A stretch of 64,000 nucleotides of DNA, taken from positions 1 to 64,000 of the forward strand of contig NZ_CAMLDC010000020.1 in the NCBI RefSeq assembly GCF_946478805.1, written 5' to 3'. Shown here piece by piece: positions 33,716 through 43,945 of the stretch (position 1 is its first letter; every line of letters begins with the position of its first letter). Below the pieces are notes generated by a model, which was not told the DNA's origin, ran no database searches, and saw only the letters and a list, made by a program, of their open reading frames with translations. Made by a program: the position numbers and the translations under genes. Source of the stretch: an uncultured Fluviicola sp. GTDB lineage: Bacteria; Bacteroidota; Bacteroidia; Flavobacteriales; Crocinitomicaceae.

Positions 33716-36565
33716 TCAATTACAATAAGCACAATACTTCGAATCCTTATTGTGTGTAAACGCTACTTCTTTATCCAACATATCTGCAATTGTCTGCTTC
33801 AGGATCCGCTCCAGAAGGTCGGGAATATCCTCTTTGCGGATATCTTCCGGCAACTTTAAGAAGTGTGGGCTTTCCTTGATCGACCTGAACGAAAAAATAC
33901 CGGCCTGGTCAGTCAGGATTCCGGTTTCCTTGTAATAGAGATAACAGTAAATCAACAATTGAAGCACGTGTTTCTGATTTGGACTTCCCTTGCGCTTATT
34001 CGTTAAAATTGCCTCTTCGTAGCTTTCCTGGTTGGCCGTTTTCTTCAGTTCCACTTTGTCCTGGTTTACACTCCCCGACTTATAGTCAATAATGCGGTGG
34101 ACACCATCAAATTGGTCTATCCGATCACAAACCCCGGAAAGACGGACTTCAAATGACTTTCCTGAGCCGGAAATATCTTCAATAGCAATCGATGTTTCCA
34201 ATCTTCGTTCCAAGCCTAGAATAAACAGTGCTTTCTGCGGGTTCTCTTTCAGGATTGTCCGGTCTCTTCTAAGTACATTTTGAACCATTTCTTTTGCAAC
34301 CTCAAAATTGATGTGGTTCGTCCCGGTTTGCCAGGAATTCTTATCCTCAGAGAAATGGATCTCAAAACTCTTACTCACCAATAAGGGAACATCCTTTTCC
34401 ATCCGGAGCAAATCTTCTTCGGTGACTACCTTTCCCGAAATTTTTCTCCCGGATTCATCCGTACGGTCAATAAAAGGCGCAAACAAATTTTCCAATACAT
34501 AGTGGATGATTGTTCCAAGTGTATTGCTCTCAATATCCTCCTCCACTTTATTTTCTTCGCCAAAACGCAATACATACCGGTAATAAAAATCCAGAGGGCA
34601 ACTCATGAATTTATCCAACATGGAAAAACTGATTCCACCTCGAAGCACTTCATAAATCCGTTGGACAATCTCATCTGTTTTCTGAATGATTGTCGTTTCG
34701 ACCTTTTCCTTGTTCCCGGCAGTATAAAATGATTTTTGAATATGAATATTTGGGTTAATCTGGGCCAATTCCAACTCAATCTGCTGGATATACCGGCTTG
34801 GTTCACTGGATCCGACAGATTCTGAAGCACTGGAATAGGTAATCAACAATTCCTTTGCATGGTGCAAAAGCCGGTAGAAGTGATGTGCAAAAAGGCCTTG
34901 TTTCTCGCGTGGGGTCGGTAGTCCGAAATACTTCCTCAAATCCATTGGAATGATCGTATTGATTGCATTCTGAGGTGGCATGGAACCTTCATTCAATCCG
35001 AAAACAAAAATGCGTTTGAAATCCAATCCACGCGTTTCCAGCAATCCCATGATCTGCAATCCCTCCAAAGGATTTCCGAAATAAGCAATCGTTTCGTTAC
35101 TCCAGTTTCCATTGAACAGGCTCCTGAATGAAGCAATACTCATAGTCGGAGCATCCTTGCTCATGATGTTTTGCAGGACAACCGTTGCATGTGCAAATCT
35201 GCGAACTATGGCGCGTTCCAACTCATTCTTTTCGTCCAACCACAAATCCAATTTTTCATTCAGCAATTGAATCACCTCTATTCCTCGCAGCCAATCATTT
35301 TTCCATGGTTCAAAAATGAGTTTGTTCAATTCGGATAAGCGTTCACTTAAATCCAGCTTTTTGCGGTCCAGGAAATGCCAATTGTGATTGATAATGCGGG
35401 ATTCGATGTTCTGAATTTCATTCTTTTCCTGGGATGAAAGAACCCCCAAAATAAACGGATGATGCGCAAACTGAATGAAATCGCGGTAATAAATGCTTGA
35501 ATTTCCTCGTCTCAGAAAGGATTCCTGTAGTCGGAAAATCAGATCAACCCATGATCTCAGCGAGGTCTGTCTTAGTGGTAAACCCACCGTGATATTCGCC
35601 TGTTCGATTTCCGCCGGAAGGTGTTTCAAGATAGAACTCAACAAACTTTCATCAGCCAAAAGCACCAAGGTCTCATTCAATTGTTTGGTGTTCAGTTTTT
35701 TCAATTCGCTCCCCACAACCTGTGCCTGTGAAGTGAACTGTGGACATTCCACCACCCGGATCTCCATCTCTTTCGTGCCGAGATGATCTTCTATAAAAGG
35801 TAAAGTCTTTTGTTCCAATCTTTTGCACAGATCGCGCTGAAACTGACCGGCTTCGTGAATCGGATCATTGAAATAAAAGCGGTCCGAATCCATGAGGATA
35901 TTGGCCCTTCCCATAATGGAAAGCTGTTTCATGATCGAAATCTCGGATTCGGAAAGTGCATTAAATCCTGCAAACACAAATTGTGCGTCCTTGTCGCTTG
36001 CAAAAGCCAAGTCGATGTTATTGGCAAAATAGCGGTAAGCCTTCCCCTTCGTAGTCAGTGATTTTGCATTCAACTGAGCCTCCAGGGCAAAGTAATACGG
36101 TTTCAATTTATCCCAAAATGCCATGAATTGAATCTGTCCTTTGGATAATTCTTCCGAATTAAAGGACCAATTTTCAATTTCCCGGATATCGCGCAAATTC
36201 TTGAACAACTGGTCTGCGGGAACAAGATACCGGTCGATCTCATCGAAATCACTCAATAAAATCTGTCCCCAAGCCATAAAGGAATCAAATGAATCTACGT
36301 TCAGTTCTACCGGATCCTTCCTGAAAAGCTCATACAATTCGAACAACAAACTAGTCTTGTCAAGGACAGGAGTCGGATTCAAATCCTGGATCCATCGGTC
36401 AATTGTCACAATTTTGGGTGATAAGATCGGTTTCTGATAAAATTCAAAAAAGGCGCGTTGCAGATAGGCGATCATCCGTTCGGAAGGAACAACGATGCAC
36501 ACATTCTGATTGCTCAAAGCATGCTCATCGATATACGCTACGATTCTGTTTACAAACGTTTCCAT
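33716..36565 (-). CDS. AddB-like helicase/PD-(D/E)XK nuclease
   Basis: The 949-residue protein resembles AddB/RecB-type inactivated helicase plus nuclease subunits. The N-terminal half holds helicase-like segments (NVCIVVPSERMIAYLQRAFFEF, QIMGLLETRGLDFKRIFVFGLNEG, GSMPPQNAINTIIPMDLRKYFG). The C-terminal half is a Cas4/RecB-type nuclease: SMLDKFMSCPLDFYYRYVLRF, GTIIHYVLENLF, GVCDRIDQFDGVHRIIDYKSGS (catalytic D and D-x-K) and the last-residue YCAYCN, where the Cys residues with MSCPLDF could hold a 4Fe-4S cluster. It likely works in double-strand break repair. The AddA partner is not in the window. It is single and converges with the DUF3109 gene. Confidence 0.88.
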   Translation of the reverse strand: METFVNRIVAYIDEHALSNQNVCIVVPSERMIAYLQRAFFEFYQKPILSPKIVTIDRWIQDLNPTPVLDKTSLLFELYELFRKDPVELNVDSFDSFMAWGQILLSDFDEIDRYLVPADQLFKNLRDIREIENWSFNSEELSKGQIQFMAFWDKLKPYYFALEAQLNAKSLTTKGKAYRYFANNIDLAFASDKDAQFVFAGFNALSESEISIMKQLSIMGRANILMDSDRFYFNDPIHEAGQFQRDLCKRLEQKTLPFIEDHLGTKEMEIRVVECPQFTSQAQVVGSELKKLNTKQLNETLVLLADESLLSSILKHLPAEIEQANITVGLPLRQTSLRSWVDLIFRLQESFLRRGNSSIYYRDFIQFAHHPFILGVLSSQEKNEIQNIESRIINHNWHFLDRKKLDLSERLSELNKLIFEPWKNDWLRGIEVIQLLNEKLDLWLDEKNELERAIVRRFAHATVVLQNIMSKDAPTMSIASFRSLFNGNWSNETIAYFGNPLEGLQIMGLLETRGLDFKRIFVFGLNEGSMPPQNAINTIIPMDLRKYFGLPTPREKQGLFAHHFYRLLHHAKELLITYSSASESVGSSEPSRYIQQIELELAQINPNIHIQKSFYTAGNKEKVETTIIQKTDEIVQRIYEVLRGGISFSMLDKFMSCPLDFYYRYVLRFGEENKVEEDIESNTLGTIIHYVLENLFAPFIDRTDESGRKISGKVVTEEDLLRMEKDVPLLVSKSFEIHFSEDKNSWQTGTNHINFEVAKEMVQNVLRRDRTILKENPQKALFILGLERRLETSIAIEDISGSGKSFEVRLSGVCDRIDQFDGVHRIIDYKSGSVNQDKVELKKTANQESYEEAILTNKRKGSPNQKHVLQLLIYCYLYYKETGILTDQAGIFSFRSIKESPHFLKLPEDIRKEDIPDLLERILKQTIADMLDKEVAFTHNKDSKYCAYCN

Positions 36566-36592
36566 ACTGGTTTAACTGCCTAAATTCCGGCT

Positions 36593-38650
36593 CTAGTTTC
36601 TATAAAACTTAAACTCGAAATCATCCAACAAAACGATGTTTTTATTCGGATTGTGGATATAAAAGCTCAACTTATCATTTTTCGACGCTCTTCGAGGCAG
36701 AAAAATAATGAACTCCTTCTCAATCCATTCGTTGGATGTTGAAAGTGAAGTCAAATCGATTGTTTGATAGAATGAAAGCTCATTCCCTTGAGAATAAGCA
36801 ATAATAATCCCTACTTGATTGTCATTACGGCGCAAAAATTTTCCTTTTATCTTAAGTACTCTAGGTTTTGTGTCCGGACCGACTTGCCTTGTAAAATCAT
36901 GTGAAAACCCGTATGCTTCGTTTTCTCCGATATAACCGACCTGGTTTCCTTCTTTCGTCGGATCTTTTACTATCTCAACGGATTCCAGGTTGTCCTTCGT
37001 TTCGAAGTTCGTTTTGATGGTTTTATACGGATTTTTGATATTCATGAAATCCATCAGGCTCTGGGAAGTGGTATCTGTTTTCCGTTTACACAGGATCAGG
37101 TTTTCATTGGTAGCAATGGATTCCATTTTTTCAAGGATCTGAGGGTAAATTGAATACACATCTTCCATGAAATAAGGTCTCTGAAAAACCGCATAATCCC
37201 ATTTCCAATTCAATCCGCGGTCGATATCCTCGGGATTATGACCAACGACAGCCAAACCGACCCGATTCATTTTGATGAATGGGATATTCGGACCGTAGGC
37301 ATGTATTACCAAAATAGTATCTTCCCTGGAAACTCCCGATTCTGTCAAAAACTCATCCGATCCGGTGAAATTAATTCCAGATCCGGTGAAACGATCATTC
37401 GCCAAAAAAACACGTCGTTGTTTTTGGAATGTGGAATCTTCCTTGAAAGCGACAATGCCAAAATATGCTACGAATAATGCCATAATGAGTTCCCCGAAAT
37501 ACCATTGCGGTTTTGGAAGAACGGACAGGCAAAGTCCCACGAAAAATACGATCGGCAAGTAGAAGGTATCCAGGAAATAATAATCATGGGCAACAAATTG
37601 CTTTGTCATCGCAAACCAGAACAGACAAGTTCCAATCAACCAGAATAAACAAATCAGCCACCAACCGAAATAGGATTTATCATCATTGCGTTGCCTGATT
37701 AAAAGTGAAATGATCACCAACACTCCCAGCAAGAAAATCAGGAAATACTGTTTGCCGGAAAAATAGGCCAAGACAAAGTTTTCCCACATGTGGCTGAGAA
37801 TGTTCTTCATCTCCTCCAGATTGTCGGCCGGTAACAATTGGTTTAAGAAATCGGAACCGTATTTCGCTCTTAATGTACTGTTATAAAATTGTGCCGCGAA
37901 AACAACAATAAAAGAAACAGCCACTCCGATTATGTTCGGCCAAAATTTCGCCTTCCTCTGAAAAATGCGAATCAATTCAAATCCCAACAAGGCAAAATAA
38001 GGGATGACAAACGTGAAACGGGCAAGTACTGCCAAGGTAAAAAAGAACAACGCCCATTTGAACCATTTTTTTCTACCACCTTCGAAATAGAGTGCGTAGC
38101 AATAGAACGCTATGATTGTATTGGCAATACTCGGAATAGTAGGTAGAAATCCTCCCTGGTAAAACGTGTAAACAGGAGACATAATCGCAAAAAGTACAAC
38201 TAGGGCCGATTTCACTTTTGAACCGGTGATTTTCTCCATCAATAAATACAGAAAGAAGAAACCGATAATGCTATAAAGCAGGATATATGCATGAAAAACC
38301 CATGTTTCATTGGTTCCGAAAATTTTCATGAATACTGCCGGGACATAGTCATGAATCGGGAATTCTACTGCTGTAACGGTGGAATAACTTGGTTCTGCCC
38401 AATTGCTCGGGAATTGGTGATTCAGGATATAATTCTGTGGTTTGAAAAAGTTCAAATCATTCCGGACAAACCCATTTGCAAGTGCCAAACGGTCATTTTG
38501 AGCCCACGTGTGTGTGTAGCTTGGAAATTCGTTTACGTATTTCAACTGAAAAATCGCAGTGATTGCAGTAATCAGTAAAAGCGCTATGCTATTTCCTATT
38601 CTTCTTTTTTTCAAGACCTTCAAATTACTTAGAATATTCAGTTGATACAA
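36593..38650 (-). CDS. Polytopic GT-C glycosyltransferase-like membrane protein
   Basis: The 685-residue protein has about eleven membrane helices in the first 420 residues, starting IALLLITAITAIFQLKYV, with the short periplasmic loop after the first helix holding HTWAQNDRLALANGF and the loop YSTVTAVEFPIHDYVPA, a layout of GT-C enzymes such as ArnT/PMT that use lipid-linked sugars. A C-terminal globular domain of about 270 residues follows, ending in strands such as VGIIIAYSQGNELSFYQTID. The nearest start is TTG at 38650 and there is no ATG close by; TTG codons at 38623 and 38614 are alternatives. It is divergent from the 38729 gene, 78 bases apart. The sugar donor is unknown. Confidence 0.75.
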   Translation of the reverse strand: MYQLNILSNLKVLKKRRIGNSIALLLITAITAIFQLKYVNEFPSYTHTWAQNDRLALANGFVRNDLNFFKPQNYILNHQFPSNWAEPSYSTVTAVEFPIHDYVPAVFMKIFGTNETWVFHAYILLYSIIGFFFLYLLMEKITGSKVKSALVVLFAIMSPVYTFYQGGFLPTIPSIANTIIAFYCYALYFEGGRKKWFKWALFFFTLAVLARFTFVIPYFALLGFELIRIFQRKAKFWPNIIGVAVSFIVVFAAQFYNSTLRAKYGSDFLNQLLPADNLEEMKNILSHMWENFVLAYFSGKQYFLIFLLGVLVIISLLIRQRNDDKSYFGWWLICLFWLIGTCLFWFAMTKQFVAHDYYFLDTFYLPIVFFVGLCLSVLPKPQWYFGELIMALFVAYFGIVAFKEDSTFQKQRRVFLANDRFTGSGINFTGSDEFLTESGVSREDTILVIHAYGPNIPFIKMNRVGLAVVGHNPEDIDRGLNWKWDYAVFQRPYFMEDVYSIYPQILEKMESIATNENLILCKRKTDTTSQSLMDFMNIKNPYKTIKTNFETKDNLESVEIVKDPTKEGNQVGYIGENEAYGFSHDFTRQVGPDTKPRVLKIKGKFLRRNDNQVGIIIAYSQGNELSFYQTIDLTSLSTSNEWIEKEFIIFLPRRASKNDKLSFYIHNPNKNIVLLDDFEFKFYRN

Positions 38651-38713
38651 ATATCAAACTATTCTTGAGATAAAATGACTAATTTTCCAATCAATAAGGT
38701 AATAAACCATTGC

Positions 38714-38721
38714 TAAATTTG
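38714..38721 (+). promoter_or_regulatory. Bacteroidota -7 box (TAAATTTG) 7 bases from a start
   Basis: TAAATTTG fits TAnnTTTG and ends seven bases before the ATG at 38729, again implying a near-leaderless message. Confidence 0.45.
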
Positions 38722-38728
38722 CTGCCGC

Positions 38729-40339
38729 ATGAACAAGATCCTTAACCGATTCTCCAAGTACGAAAAGTTCCTTTTCCTGGTAGTTGCTTTAGCGAATCTT
38801 ATTCCGGTCATCGGCCATCGCTTTTTTCCGACACTTGACGGGCCGGCTCATTTATACAATGCAAACCTGATCAATCACCTGCTCTTTCATACCGACTTTG
38901 ATTCTTTTTTCCAATTCAATTCCGAGCTGGTTCCCAATTTGACCGGACACATCCTGTTGTGTTTTTTCAAATGGTTCCTACCCGGATATTTGGCGGAGAA
39001 AATGCTCTTGGTTGTTTATTTTATTGGATTGGCGTACGCTTTCAGAAGACTTGTTAAATCTATTAATCCGGAATACATTGGCCTGAGTTACCTGATTTTC
39101 CCTATCAGCTACAATTTTCTGTTGTCCTTGGGCTTTTACAATTTTTCACTGGGTTTGATCGGATTACTGATTATCCTTTCATTTTGGATCAGGAATAAGC
39201 AGACCATTGCCAGCTCCCCGAAAAAGATCCTTATCCTCAGCATTTTCTTTATCCTGACCTATTTCTCTCATATTTTAATGTTCAGTGTCGCATTATTGGT
39301 TTGTGGATGCTACTTGTTCATGTCATTCCTGAAAGTAGTTTTTGAGACCAAAAAATTCAAAAATGCATTTATCCAAGAAGGTAAAAAAGGGCTTGTCTTA
39401 CTCGTAAGTTCAGTCATTCCACTTATTTTAATGACCCTTTATTTTACCGGCAGACCGGATACCGGTGTCGCTATCTTTCTTCCAAAAGAAGAATTAATTA
39501 AGTGGTTAAATTACTTGAATCCGATCATTTGTTACCACGAAGGAATTGAAAGCGCATTTACCCGGAAGATCATTTACATTCTTTATGCATTGATCATCGG
39601 TGGAATCATTGTCCGGATACGAGATCGTTTTTCTACCGCCAAAACAGATGAGAAGAAAAGAATCTTTCACTTCAACGATACCTGGTTACTCATAACCGGA
39701 ATTATGTTGGTGCTTTTGTTTATCATGCCTGACGACAACGGAAGTGCAAGTATTATTTCCATGCGTTTCGGATTGTTATTCTTCCTGTTCTTATTTATCT
39801 GGATTTCCGGATTAAAACAGGCGAAGTGGTTTGCTTTCATTTGTATGTCACTTTTACTGGTAATACACGCCAAGAGAATCCGCTATTACGATTCCGTAAT
39901 GGACACCTATGACCCAATTGCAATCAATTGCAATAAAGCGGCTGATTTTATCAAACCAAACAGTGTGGTGGCTCCTATGAACCTGACCGGCTTCTGGTTT
40001 GAGGCGCATTTCTCCAATTACCTTGGAAGCGATAAGCCGATGATCATACTTGACAACTACGAGGCAACGATGAATTATTTCCCCCTACTTTGGAATACAC
40101 CAAAGCTTCCGAATTTTCACATGGGAGGACAACGTGTTGCAGATTGTCCCCTGTTTCCATGGACTCCTTCAAACACACAAAACAAAAAAACGGAAGTGGA
40201 CTATGTGTTTGCTTTGGGAAATTGGGATAGTACCAATACGGATCATCTCAAAACGTTGGAGTTGATTTCAAGTAATTTCATCCAAACCTATAAAAACGAA
40301 CATTGCACCTTGTATCGGCGAAAAAACTTGTCCGAATAA
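38729..40339 (+). CDS. Polytopic membrane protein, GT-C-like
   Basis: The 536-residue protein has about ten to twelve hydrophobic segments. The first helix ends in the loop HRFFPTLDGPAHLYNANLINH, where the DG/D pair sits like the first-loop Asp of GT-C transferases, and a periplasmic C-terminal segment (about 400-530: NYLGSDKPMIILDNYEATMNYFP, WDSTNTDHLKTLELISSNF) follows the last helix. No named family was recognised. It is divergent from the related-looking membrane protein at 36593, and the pair may act on cell-surface glycans. It is followed at 46 bases by the SNF2 helicase gene. Confidence 0.72.
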   Translation: MNKILNRFSKYEKFLFLVVALANLIPVIGHRFFPTLDGPAHLYNANLINHLLFHTDFDSFFQFNSELVPNLTGHILLCFFKWFLPGYLAEKMLLVVYFIGLAYAFRRLVKSINPEYIGLSYLIFPISYNFLLSLGFYNFSLGLIGLLIILSFWIRNKQTIASSPKKILILSIFFILTYFSHILMFSVALLVCGCYLFMSFLKVVFETKKFKNAFIQEGKKGLVLLVSSVIPLILMTLYFTGRPDTGVAIFLPKEELIKWLNYLNPIICYHEGIESAFTRKIIYILYALIIGGIIVRIRDRFSTAKTDEKKRIFHFNDTWLLITGIMLVLLFIMPDDNGSASIISMRFGLLFFLFLFIWISGLKQAKWFAFICMSLLLVIHAKRIRYYDSVMDTYDPIAINCNKAADFIKPNSVVAPMNLTGFWFEAHFSNYLGSDKPMIILDNYEATMNYFPLLWNTPKLPNFHMGGQRVADCPLFPWTPSNTQNKKTEVDYVFALGNWDSTNTDHLKTLELISSNFIQTYKNEHCTLYRRKNLSE

Positions 40340-40385
40340 GGTTTGGATTACCATTGATTTATCGAATTATAGCTACCTTCACTGT

Positions 40386-43300
40386 ATGCTAAGTTCTTTT
40401 GAAATGGATGATTCGGATGAAGGCGAAGATTTCTTTGTTTTCCGCGATTCAACGTTCGCCGAACTGAATTACGGCACCCTGCTGAAATTCGCAGATGCTT
40501 CTGCAATTCAGGCATTGAGTTTCAGTTCAAACTCCGTCCAACCGGTCGAACTTTCCATTGATAAAGGGATTTTCTTATGCAATTATGGCTTTCGTGCCGA
40601 ACATGAAGTAATCCTGACCCAGGAAAACCAGACGGTGGTTCTTGCCTGTAGTTGCGGAGGAAATGGAACGAAGTTGTGCGATCACCAGGCTTTTGTTCTT
40701 TACCGGGTGATGGAGCATGCCGATTTCCGGGCTTTTTTTGATGAAAGCGATCGCAGGAAACGCATTTCTGAAATGGCACTTTCTTACGGTATTTCAGACG
40801 AAAGTCAATGGGAGAAACAATTCCAACTTTCTTATGAAAACAGGCAGGTAAAAGTCACTTCCAGGAATCCTGAGCTCATTCGTATGAACCGGGAAAAAAT
40901 GGATGAGCTCACCAAAAAATTGGCTCCTATTTCCTTTTCGCCCGAAAAACTGCATAAACCTTTACCACACCGGTACATTTCTTTCAGTGCTTTTGCAAAT
41001 GAGAACCATTTTGAATTTCAATTGCATGAAAGCGCATTGACCCAAAATGGCAAGATCAAACCTCCGATCCAACCATTGAATGCTTTGGAACTTGCCTTGC
41101 AGGAAACCAAACCTGAACTGATCCAGGCTTATACTGCATTGGGAATTTTGGGTGTAAAACATCATTTGTATCGCAACCTTGCAACAGATGAGGAAATATT
41201 TCTGAAAGTTGTAAAATCAATTGTCATTGCCAAACCTCTTTTTGATGAATTCGAAGTCATTGAAGCCCTGGATACCAAACCTCCAAAAGATACGGATCTC
41301 ATCCTTCATATTCATGATAAACCCATGCTGCTGCATCTGGATGTCAGCCAAAATCAGGAATTTTACGAAATAACCGGTTTTGTTGAATTTGATAATCTCA
41401 AAATTCCATTCGACCAATTGAAAATGAAGAGCGAGCTCTTTATTCGTCGCGGACAGGATCTGTACCTGATCAAGAATTGGAATTACCTGAGAACTTTGAC
41501 CTATTTCAGGAAGAATCACCACAAACTCATCATTCATCAATCACAGTTCGATGCGTTTCAATTAAGCTTTTTGGTTCCGCTTGAAAACGTGATCAGTATC
41601 AATTATTCTTACGTCAAAAAAGCAACCAGGGCAATCATCAAACAGACGCAATTGGCGACTATCCAGGCAAAACGCATTTACCTGACAGATAGCGAAAACT
41701 ATATCCATATCACTCCAGTCATCGAATATGGAAAAGTGGAAATTCCCATTCTCTCCAAACGGAAATTGCTTACCATCGATCAGACAGGGAATTCATTCGA
41801 AATTCCCCGGGATGAAAATCTGGAAATCCAATTTTTAGGACAGATCATTCGTCTCCATAAGGATTTTGAATACCAATTGGGCGGCGATTTTTTCTACTTG
41901 CACAAAAGCCAGTTTTTGGAAAATGATTGGTTCCTGAATGCCTTTGAATCCTGGAGCGAAGCAGAATTGGAAATTCACGGCTTCCACGAGTTGACCAAGT
42001 TGAAGCTGATTCCAAAAAGCATGAAGGTTTCAGTTCAGATCATTAGCGGAATTGATTGGTTCGAGACAAAAGCACACATCAAGGTAGGTGACAACCGCGT
42101 ACGCCTGAAAGAGATCCAGCGAAGCATTATCCAAAAATCGCGCTATGTGAAATTGGGTGATGGACAAATGGCACTGCTTCCGCAACAATGGTTGGAACGG
42201 TTCTCCGCCTTTTTCCAGGAAGGTGAATTGGTTGACGACGTAATCCGAATTCCGAAAACATCCTATCAGTTCATCGATGAATGGTTTGATGCAGAAGAAA
42301 TCGACAGCACTGTACGCACACAGATAACAGATTTAAGGGACAAGATCACACACTTCGAGCACATTCCTGAAATCGAACTTCCACAACAATTTCAAACGGA
42401 ATTGAGACATTACCAGCGGGAAGGATATCATTGGTTACATTTTCTGAACGATTTCGGGTTTGGTGGAATTCTGGCCGATGACATGGGTTTAGGAAAAACC
42501 ATTCAGCTTTTGGCTTACATTTCAAAGAAGCAGGAAGATAAAAAAGGAGTTCACCTGATCGTAGTTCCAACTTCCTTGGTCTTCAATTGGAAAGATGAAA
42601 CCGCGAAATTCACTCCACATTTACGGATTCTGGATCTTCATGGAACGAAACGGATCAAATCGACAGACCATTTTGAGAACTACGATATTCTATTGAGCAC
42701 TTATGGAACCTTGCTCTCGGATATCCGTTATTTGAAAGATTTTGTATTTGACACCGTGATTTTGGACGAAGGACAAGCAATCAAAAATCCGGATTCCAAA
42801 CGTTACAAAACCGTTCGTTTGTTGCAATCCAAACAACGTTTTGTCCTTACCGGTACACCGATTGAAAACAACACCTTGGATATTTTTTCCATTCTGTCGT
42901 TTTGCAACCCGGGAATGTTCGGTTCCATCAAACAGTTCAAAGATCATTTTGCCATTCCGATTGATAAATTTCAGGATAGCCAGCGGGCCAAAGAGCTTCA
43001 AAAGCGCATTCATCCTTTTTTACTCAGACGTACCAAAAAACAAGTTGCTACCGAACTTCCGGAGAAAACCGAAATGGTGGTTTATTGTGAAATGGATCAC
43101 GAGCAACAGCGCGTATATGACGTTTACAAAACAGAATTGAAAGAATACTTGATGAGTGAGCCCGATTTTCTGGATGGACAAAGCAGTATGCACGTGTTGG
43201 CAGGATTGACCAAATTGCGCCAAATCTGTAATTCTCCTGCATTAATTAACGAAAATGGAGTTTCCTACGGAGACCAGTCCGCCAAAATCCAGGAGTTGAT

Positions 43301-43778
43301 CGAACAGATTGAAGACAAGAAGAAACACCACAAAATTCTGGTGTTCTCCCAGTTCGTCGGTATGCTCAAACTCATTGAAAATGCACTGGAAGAACGCGAT
43401 ATTCGTTATTCCCTGTTAACCGGTCAGACTAAAAAAAGGAAAGAAGTCGTCAATGAATTCCAGGAAAATGAGGAGATCCGGGTTTTCCTGATCAGTTTGA
43501 AAGCCGGTGGAATGGGATTAAACCTGACCCAAGCGGATTATGTGTATTTGGTTGATCCCTGGTGGAATCCTGCAGTGGAAAACCAGGCAATCGACCGCGC
43601 CTATCGGATCGGTCAGGATAAAAAGGTGGTTGCAGTCCGTTTCATCACCCCGAATACCATTGAAGAAAAGATCCTGGAATTGCAAAAGCGCAAGCAGGAA
43701 TTGATCGGTGATTTGGTTCATACCGATGTAAGTACACTGAAACAATTGAATCGGAAGGAGTTAATTGATTTGTTGTAA
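40386..43778 (+). CDS. SWIM zinc-finger SNF2/Rad54-family helicase
   Basis: The 1130-residue protein has a SWIM zinc finger near residues 80-105 (VLACSCGGNGTKLCDHQAF, CxC...CxH), an uncharacterised middle, and a SNF2 ATPase from about 680: motif I DDMGLGKTIQLLAY, Walker B VILDEGQAIKNPDSK (DEGQ where DEAH/DEAQ is usual), motif III LTGTPIENN, and the helicase C domain with ILVFSQFVGML, SLKAGGMGLNLTQADYV and QAIDRAYRIGQDKKV. SNF2 proteins remodel protein-DNA complexes or help RNA polymerase recycle (RapA-like). The SWIM-SNF2 layout is common in Bacteroidota. Target unknown; it is a single gene. Confidence 0.93.
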   Translation: MLSSFEMDDSDEGEDFFVFRDSTFAELNYGTLLKFADASAIQALSFSSNSVQPVELSIDKGIFLCNYGFRAEHEVILTQENQTVVLACSCGGNGTKLCDHQAFVLYRVMEHADFRAFFDESDRRKRISEMALSYGISDESQWEKQFQLSYENRQVKVTSRNPELIRMNREKMDELTKKLAPISFSPEKLHKPLPHRYISFSAFANENHFEFQLHESALTQNGKIKPPIQPLNALELALQETKPELIQAYTALGILGVKHHLYRNLATDEEIFLKVVKSIVIAKPLFDEFEVIEALDTKPPKDTDLILHIHDKPMLLHLDVSQNQEFYEITGFVEFDNLKIPFDQLKMKSELFIRRGQDLYLIKNWNYLRTLTYFRKNHHKLIIHQSQFDAFQLSFLVPLENVISINYSYVKKATRAIIKQTQLATIQAKRIYLTDSENYIHITPVIEYGKVEIPILSKRKLLTIDQTGNSFEIPRDENLEIQFLGQIIRLHKDFEYQLGGDFFYLHKSQFLENDWFLNAFESWSEAELEIHGFHELTKLKLIPKSMKVSVQIISGIDWFETKAHIKVGDNRVRLKEIQRSIIQKSRYVKLGDGQMALLPQQWLERFSAFFQEGELVDDVIRIPKTSYQFIDEWFDAEEIDSTVRTQITDLRDKITHFEHIPEIELPQQFQTELRHYQREGYHWLHFLNDFGFGGILADDMGLGKTIQLLAYISKKQEDKKGVHLIVVPTSLVFNWKDETAKFTPHLRILDLHGTKRIKSTDHFENYDILLSTYGTLLSDIRYLKDFVFDTVILDEGQAIKNPDSKRYKTVRLLQSKQRFVLTGTPIENNTLDIFSILSFCNPGMFGSIKQFKDHFAIPIDKFQDSQRAKELQKRIHPFLLRRTKKQVATELPEKTEMVVYCEMDHEQQRVYDVYKTELKEYLMSEPDFLDGQSSMHVLAGLTKLRQICNSPALINENGVSYGDQSAKIQELIEQIEDKKKHHKILVFSQFVGMLKLIENALEERDIRYSLLTGQTKKRKEVVNEFQENEEIRVFLISLKAGGMGLNLTQADYVYLVDPWWNPAVENQAIDRAYRIGQDKKVVAVRFITPNTIEEKILELQKRKQELIGDLVHTDVSTLKQLNRKELIDLL

Positions 43779-43933
43779 TTTTTTACATCATAATCTGTTT
43801 ATCAATGCATTACGCCTCTACCGTTAGTAAATTTGCTAATTTGCTTACAATACAACTCCATAATCCCCAAATCAATCTAATATTCATATATGTTAAATCA
43901 GCAAAAATCGGATGCATTCTAAGCGTTTGTTCG

Positions 43934-43941
43934 TATTTTTG
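43934..43941 (+). promoter_or_regulatory. Bacteroidota -7 box (TATTTTTG) 4 bases from a start
   Basis: TATTTTTG fits TAnnTTTG and ends four bases before the ATG at 43946. It argues against the longer upstream reading of this frame (ATG at 43805) and for a leaderless message. Confidence 0.45.
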
Positions 43942-43945
43942 GAGC

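Noticed and set aside
43805..43945. Upstream extension of the 79-residue membrane protein frame to an ATG at 43805.
   Set aside because: The extra residues do not read as protein, a TATTTTTG box lies between, and the shorter form has a proper signal peptide at its start.
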